A stretch of DNA of 9,506 bases. Origin: A37T11 sp964546645. GTDB lineage: Bacteria > Bacteroidota > Bacteroidia > Sphingobacteriales > Sphingobacteriaceae. The DNA is taken from positions 1-9,506 of the forward strand of contig CAZJKM010000106.1 of the NCBI GenBank assembly GCA_964546645.1, given 5' to 3'. The notes under the pieces are model-generated. The model did no database searches, had not been told where the DNA came from, and was given only the letters and a program-made list of their open reading frames with translations. A program made the position numbers and the translations under genes. This document shows positions 5,000 through 9,506 of this stretch, piece after piece (positions within the stretch are counted from its first letter, which is position 1; every line of letters begins with the position of its first letter).

Positions 5000-7900
5000 A
5001 TGTATAAAGAATATAAGCAACTTGATCTGCCTGAAACCGGCAACGATATATTAGCCTACTGGCAACAGCACCATATCTTTGAAAAAAGTATCAGTAACCG
5101 GCCGGCATCCAAACCGTATACCTTCTATGAAGGGCCGCCCTCTGCCAATGGCATGCCCGGGATTCACCATGTGATGGCACGTACCATCAAAGATATCTTT
5201 TGCCGCTACAAGACCCTGAAAGGGTATCAGGTAAAACGCAAAGGGGGTTGGGATACACATGGTCTGCCCATTGAGCTGGCCGTGGAGAAAACACTGGGCA
5301 TTACCAAAGAAGATATCGGGAAAAAGATCTCCGTTGAAGAATATAACGCCGCCTGCCGGAGGGAGGTGATGAAATATACGGACGTATGGAATGACCTCAC
5401 GGAAAAAATGGGCTATTGGGTCGACCTGGAACACCCGTATATTACCTATGAGAATGAGTATATCGAAACGTTGTGGTGGATTCTGAAACAGCTGCACGGA
5501 AAAGGTCTGCTGTATAAAGGGTATACCATACAACCTTACTCACCGGCGGCCGGCACAGGCCTCAGTTCGCACGAACTGAACCAGCCGGGCACTTATAAAC
5601 AAGTAAAAGACACGGCCATTGTGGCCGAATTCCGTATTCGGAAAGACCAGCTACACCCATTGATGGGAGTTCTTTTTGAAGAAGAGACGGAAGATACGGC
5701 TATACTCGCCTGGACAACCACTCCGTGGACCCTGCCGGCAAACAGTGCGCTGGTAGTAGGTAAGGCGATCACCTATGTCAAGATACGTACATTTAACCAG
5801 TATACCTTTGAGCCTGTAAGCGTTGTGCTGGCTAAAGATCTGGTCGGCCGGCATTTCCGGCCCGAAGGGCAACAGGTCTCTTTCCGGGATTACAAAGCCG
5901 GGGATAAACTTATTCCCTGGGAAATTGCGGCCGAGTTCAGCGGGGCGGAACTGCTGAACCTCCGTTATCGCCAATTGCTTCCTTACGTGACCAGTGACGA
6001 ACTGCAGGAAGAAGCGTTCCGGGTGATTCCGGGCGACTTTGTCACCACAGAGGATGGTACCGGCATTGTCCATTCGGCCGCCACCTTCGGTGCGGACGAC
6101 TTCCGTGTTTCCCGGGAGAACGGAGTCGCCGGTATTTTTGTGAAGGACGAAAACGGCAAGGATGTTCCGATTGTGGATAAGCAGGGCCGGTTTGTGAAAG
6201 AGATCACGGATTTTGCCGGCCGATTTGTGAAAGAAGAATATTACGATGCTGCGGAACGTGATGCAGAAGGGTTTAAACCCACGGACGTACTCATCGCGAT
6301 CAAGCTGAAGGAAGAAAACAAAGCCTTTGACGTAAAGCGTTACGAGCATAGTTATCCGCATTGCTGGCGGACTGATAAGCCGGTCCTCTACTATCCGCTT
6401 GACAGCTGGTTTATCCGTACTACTGCTGTAAAGGAGCAACTGGTGGCACTAAATAAGACCATTAACTGGAAACCGGAAGCAACCGGCACGGGCCGCTTCG
6501 GCAACTGGCTGGAAAACCTGGTTGACTGGAACCTCTCGCGCTCCCGCTATTGGGGAACACCCCTGCCTATCTGGCGCAGTGAAGACGAAAATGAGGAAGT
6601 CTGTATCGGTTCCATCGCTGAGCTGAAAACATATATCACCCGCAGCCTGACATCGGATGTGCTCAACAAGAGCGAAAAGGCCGCGCTTGAGGATTACCTG
6701 TCAAAACTGGAAAACGGTAAAGCAGACCTGCATCGTCCATATGTAGATAACCTGATATTGGTATCAGACGCCGGCCAACGCCTGTACCGGGAACCGGACC
6801 TGATTGACGTATGGTTCGACAGTGGCGCTATGCCATTTGCACAGTGGGGACTGGATCAGCAGAAACTGGCAGCCGGTGAAACACTGCCCTTTAAAGATGG
6901 CTTCCACGGTGCGTATCCGGCTGATTTCATTGCGGAAGGCGTGGATCAGACCCGTGGCTGGTTTTTTACGCTGCATGCCATTTCCACTATGCTATGTGAT
7001 TCCGTAGCGTTTAAGAATGTAGTCTCCAACGGACTGGTACTGGACAAAAACGGCAACAAAATGTCGAAGCGGCTGGGTAATGCCGTTGATCCGTTTGCTA
7101 CCATTGAGAAATACAGTGCTGACGCTACGCGTTGGTATATGATCAGCAACGCCTCACCCTGGGATAATCTGAAATTCAATGAAGAAGGCTTGGACGAAGT
7201 GCGGCGGAAGTTCTTCGGTACACTGTACAATACGTATGCTTTCTTTGCGTTGTACGCCAATATTGATCAGTTTTCATATAAAGAACCCGATCTGCCTGCC
7301 TCCGGACGACCGGAGATCGACCGCTGGATCCTTTCTCTGCTGAACAGCCTGGTGAAAGAAGTAGATGTCTTCTACGCCGATTTTGAACCGACAAAAGCTA
7401 CCCGGGCGATCCAAACCTTCGTCGATGAGCACCTGAGTAACTGGTATGTGCGGTTATGTCGCCGCCGCTTCTGGAAAGGCGAATACACAGAAGATAAAAT
7501 ATCAGCCTATCAGACGCTGTACACCTGCCTCTGCACCATCGCGAAACTGATGGCGCCGGTGGCACCATTCTTCAGCGACCGGCTGTATCTCGACCTGGAC
7601 CGGGTTACCGGAAAAGAAGGGGCCGCTTCTGTCCACCTGGCTGATTTCCCCGCCTGTCAGGATACATTGATTGATCAGGATCTGGAAGAGCGGATGGGAT
7701 TAGCGCAGGACATTTCCTCCCTGACCTTGTCACTCCGGAAAAAGACCGGCATCAATGTACGACAGCCGCTGCAAAAGATCCTGTTGCCTGTATTGGATGC
7801 GACGTTTGCCCAAAAAGTGGAAAAAGTCAGGGAACTGATCCTTTCGGAAACCAACATCAAAGAACTGGAGTTCATTACCGATACGGCCGGCATCATCTCC

Positions 7901-8434
7901 AAAAAGATAAAACCGAATTTCAAAGTGCTGGGTGCGAAGGTGGGAAAGGATATGAAAGCAGTAGCCAATGAAATTGCCGCCTTTGGTGCGGAGGAAATAG
8001 CGGAACTGGAAAGTAAGGGGACCATTTCCATTCCCCGCAAGCCGGATTCACCGCTCAGCACACGATACTCCATACTCCCGGAGGACGTGGAAATCATTGC
8101 GGAAGACGTGGCAGGATGGCAGGTAGCCAATTTGGGCAAGCTGACGGTAGCCCTGGATGTACATGTCACACCAGAACTGCGGCAGGAAGGTGTCGCCCGT
8201 GAATTGGTAAACCGTTTGCAGAACCTGCGCAAGGAAAAAGGATTGGAAGTTACTGACAGGATACAGGTGACTGTTAGTAAGATTCCCGTTATAAGTGATG
8301 CAATCACCACGAATTTAGATTATATTCGCACGGAAATTTTAGCAGATACGTTCGTGCTAACGGCTGACCCGGTTCCTGGAGTACCGGTTGAAATAGACGA
8401 ACAGGAACTGATTGTTTTAATTGAAAAAGTGTAA
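5000..8434 (+). CDS. ileS: Isoleucyl-tRNA synthetase, IleRS2 type, with altered GIHH signature
   Basis: A 1144-residue cytoplasmic enzyme that charges tRNA-Ile with isoleucine and edits valine. Class I features run in order. PPSANGMPGIHH (46-57) is the HIGH region, here G54-I-H56-H57 rather than H-I-G-H. The CP1 editing domain spans about 185-420, with WTTTPWTLPAN (238-248) and GTGIVHSAATFGADD (353-367). DVWFDSG is at 603-609 and KMSKR at 687-691. The anticodon-binding domain begins near IDRWILS (about 773), and a long C-terminal part ends without the zinc-binding cysteines of IleRS1. KMSKR and this tail indicate IleRS2, the mupirocin-resistant class. The ATG at 5000 has AAGG just upstream, and MYKEYKQLDLP is a normal N-terminus. 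It is the first gene of the operon, 4 bp before the DksA-like gene. Being the only ileS here and in a housekeeping setting, it is probably the main copy. Confidence 0.97.
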   Translation: MYKEYKQLDLPETGNDILAYWQQHHIFEKSISNRPASKPYTFYEGPPSANGMPGIHHVMARTIKDIFCRYKTLKGYQVKRKGGWDTHGLPIELAVEKTLGITKEDIGKKISVEEYNAACRREVMKYTDVWNDLTEKMGYWVDLEHPYITYENEYIETLWWILKQLHGKGLLYKGYTIQPYSPAAGTGLSSHELNQPGTYKQVKDTAIVAEFRIRKDQLHPLMGVLFEEETEDTAILAWTTTPWTLPANSALVVGKAITYVKIRTFNQYTFEPVSVVLAKDLVGRHFRPEGQQVSFRDYKAGDKLIPWEIAAEFSGAELLNLRYRQLLPYVTSDELQEEAFRVIPGDFVTTEDGTGIVHSAATFGADDFRVSRENGVAGIFVKDENGKDVPIVDKQGRFVKEITDFAGRFVKEEYYDAAERDAEGFKPTDVLIAIKLKEENKAFDVKRYEHSYPHCWRTDKPVLYYPLDSWFIRTTAVKEQLVALNKTINWKPEATGTGRFGNWLENLVDWNLSRSRYWGTPLPIWRSEDENEEVCIGSIAELKTYITRSLTSDVLNKSEKAALEDYLSKLENGKADLHRPYVDNLILVSDAGQRLYREPDLIDVWFDSGAMPFAQWGLDQQKLAAGETLPFKDGFHGAYPADFIAEGVDQTRGWFFTLHAISTMLCDSVAFKNVVSNGLVLDKNGNKMSKRLGNAVDPFATIEKYSADATRWYMISNASPWDNLKFNEEGLDEVRRKFFGTLYNTYAFFALYANIDQFSYKEPDLPASGRPEIDRWILSLLNSLVKEVDVFYADFEPTKATRAIQTFVDEHLSNWYVRLCRRRFWKGEYTEDKISAYQTLYTCLCTIAKLMAPVAPFFSDRLYLDLDRVTGKEGAASVHLADFPACQDTLIDQDLEERMGLAQDISSLTLSLRKKTGINVRQPLQKILLPVLDATFAQKVEKVRELILSETNIKELEFITDTAGIISKKIKPNFKVLGAKVGKDMKAVANEIAAFGAEEIAELESKGTISIPRKPDSPLSTRYSILPEDVEIIAEDVAGWQVANLGKLTVALDVHVTPELRQEGVARELVNRLQNLRKEKGLEVTDRIQVTVSKIPVISDAITTNLDYIRTEILADTFVLTADPVPGVPVEIDEQELIVLIEKV

Positions 8435-8438
8435 GGAA

Positions 8439-8825
8439 ATGGAAAAGAACACGGAAAAAACCCGCTACAGTGATACAGAATTACAGGAGTTCAAAGATAT
8501 TATTCTGGAAAAATTGCGGATAGCCCGGGAAGAACTGGCAGCTTTGACCAAGTCGCTGAGCAGTTCCAATGCCAACGGAACAGACGATACTGCCGGCACT
8601 TACAAAACGCTGGAGGATGGCTCCGCTACACTGGAAAAAGAGCAAACAAACCAGCTGGCTGCCCGCCAGAAAAAATTCATAGATAACCTGGAAGCCGCGT
8701 TGGTGCGCATTGAAAATAAAACCTATGGCATTTGCCGGGAAACCGGGAAACTGATCCAGAAAGAAAGGTTGCGTGCCGTGCCACACACGACCCTGAGCAT
8801 GGAAGCTAAACTGAAGCAATATTAA
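8439..8825 (+). CDS. DksA/TraR-family protein with degenerate zinc finger
   Basis: A 128-residue protein resembling DksA, which binds RNA polymerase through its secondary channel and tunes transcription, with ppGpp in Proteobacteria. A long coiled coil (about 10-95, tip near DDTAGTYKTLEDGSA) precedes the zinc-finger-like segment YGICRETGKLIQKERLRAVP (96-115) and the tail TTLSMEAK. Of the four zinc cysteines only C99 remains; the others are replaced (CRET for CxxC, LSMEA for LCMEC). The fold could still form without metal, and Bacteroidota homologues often look this way. The ATG at 8439 is preferred to the TTG at 8421, which lies inside ileS. The gene follows the ileS stop by 4 bp and precedes lspA by 29 bp. 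RNA polymerase binding is inferred. Confidence 0.88.
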   Translation: MEKNTEKTRYSDTELQEFKDIILEKLRIAREELAALTKSLSSSNANGTDDTAGTYKTLEDGSATLEKEQTNQLAARQKKFIDNLEAALVRIENKTYGICRETGKLIQKERLRAVPHTTLSMEAKLKQY

Positions 8826-8854
8826 AACCAAGCGATCAGCTATTAGCTAAACCC

Positions 8855-9505
8855 ATGAAAGGATATACCCGTCCGCTGATACTTATTGCATCTGTATTGC
8901 TGTTCGATCAGTTGCTGAAATGCTGGATCAAGTTGAACATGACCCTTGGACAGGAGTTTAAGATCTTCAGCAATTGGTTCATTATCCATTTTACCGAGAA
9001 CAACGGCATGGCCTTCGGCATGGAATTCGGTGGTGAAGCCGGCAAGCTCGCACTTTCGCTGTTCCGGATCGCGGCCATTGTAGGCATCGGTTACGGTCTG
9101 CATTACATGATCAAGAACAAGTACCATCGCGGATTTATCCTGAATGTCGCGCTGATCTTCGCCGGTGCTCTGGGAAATATCATCGATTCGGTTTTTTACG
9201 GCGTTATGTTCAGTGAGAGCACCTGGTTTGAAACAGCCCGGTTGTTCCCCGAGGAAGGCGGCTATTCCAGCCTGTTACATGGCAAAGTGGTGGATATGTT
9301 GTATTTCCCTCTGATCAGCGGCAACTTCCCGGCATGGGTTCCGTTCTGGGGAGGTGAGGACTTCCTCTTTTTCCGGCCCGTGTTCAATATCGCGGACTCT
9401 GCCATTTCTATCGGTGTCGCGCTGATACTGATCTATCAGAAACGGTATTTCAAAGAAGAACATATTGAACCAGCCAGCTACAACAGCGAGGTCGTTGAGG
9501 ATTAA
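8855..9505 (+). CDS. lspA: Lipoprotein signal peptidase (signal peptidase II)
   Basis: A 216-residue inner-membrane aspartyl protease that removes signal peptides from prolipoproteins after lipidation. Four membrane helices are visible (about 8-27, 64-86, 94-116, 176-194). Conserved motifs are FDQLLK (D18), FTENNGMAF (47-54), GNIIDS (107-112), KVVDM (144-148) and FNIADSA (177-183). The catalytic aspartates lie in the last three. It is about 50 residues longer than typical LspA. Much of the extra length is a periplasmic insertion between GNIID and VVDM (about 113-143) plus a longer loop before FNIADSA (about 152-172), as is common in Bacteroidota. It acts on lipoproteins such as the cytochrome and NosZ of this window, although it is not co-regulated with them. 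It is the third gene of the ileS operon; its stop is the last full codon visible, so later genes cannot be judged. Confidence 0.95.
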   Translation: MKGYTRPLILIASVLLFDQLLKCWIKLNMTLGQEFKIFSNWFIIHFTENNGMAFGMEFGGEAGKLALSLFRIAAIVGIGYGLHYMIKNKYHRGFILNVALIFAGALGNIIDSVFYGVMFSESTWFETARLFPEEGGYSSLLHGKVVDMLYFPLISGNFPAWVPFWGGEDFLFFRPVFNIADSAISIGVALILIYQKRYFKEEHIEPASYNSEVVED

Positions 9506-9506
9506 T

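Noticed and set aside
4861..5043. Longer start for the 74-residue protein (ATG at 5043 or 4896)
   Set aside because: The long version crosses the ileS start and both promoters. The GGAGG at 4866-4870 supports the ATG at 4860.
5651..6439. A 262-codon open frame on the minus strand inside ileS
   Set aside because: It lies opposite a firmly identified ileS editing domain, has no recognisable domain, and its composition is that of an antisense shadow.
8421..8438. TTG start for the DksA-like gene inside the end of ileS
   Set aside because: The ATG at 8439 is a better codon, has AAGGA just upstream and gives a normal N-terminus.

Overview
The window looks like a chromosomal segment of a Bacteroidota bacterium, most likely from the Chitinophagaceae/Sphingobacteriia side; the lineage is inferred. 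Supporting signs are promoter elements of the TAnnTTTG type, lipoprotein signal peptides on the periplasmic redox proteins, a DksA/TraR protein with a degenerate zinc finger, an IleRS of the IleRS2 type, and an enlarged LspA. No mobile element, CRISPR array, tRNA or rRNA was seen.

Region 1 (1-1339, minus strand) is the start of a nitrous oxide reduction operon. A small lipid-anchored c-type cytochrome is followed after 35 bp by nosZ. The nosZ gene is of the Sec/lipoprotein (clade II) kind and runs off the left edge of the window. Accessory genes (nosL, nosD, nosF, nosY) would be expected further left but cannot be seen.

Region 2 (1340-1657) is a 318-bp divergent control region. It is rich in inverted repeats, and four copies of one heptamer are arranged in mirror fashion. 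It also holds FNR/CRP-like TGA-N6-TCA sites placed similarly relative to a candidate promoter on each side.

Region 3 (1658-3582, plus strand) is a two-gene unit. An FNR-like Crp/Fnr regulator is joined by an ATGA start/stop overlap to a roughly 12-helix membrane protein with a HxHxH motif, resembling NnrS or heme-copper proteins. Together with the divergent nos genes this looks like a self-contained module for sensing and responding to nitrogen oxides. The effector of the regulator and the function of the membrane protein are unknown.

Region 4 (3545-4860, minus strand) is a housekeeping operon: a 74-residue two-helix membrane protein, a DgkA/UdpK-family lipid kinase (GTG start) and recO. The recO 3' end overlaps the 3' end of the membrane-protein gene of region 3 by 38 bp. 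Region 5 (5000-9505, plus strand) is the divergent operon ileS-dksA/traR-like-lspA. It starts from a good Bacteroidota promoter followed by a leader with a perfect 7-bp hairpin. The IleRS carries GIHH in place of the HIGH motif, the altered signature linked to mupirocin hyper-resistance in some IleRS2 enzymes.
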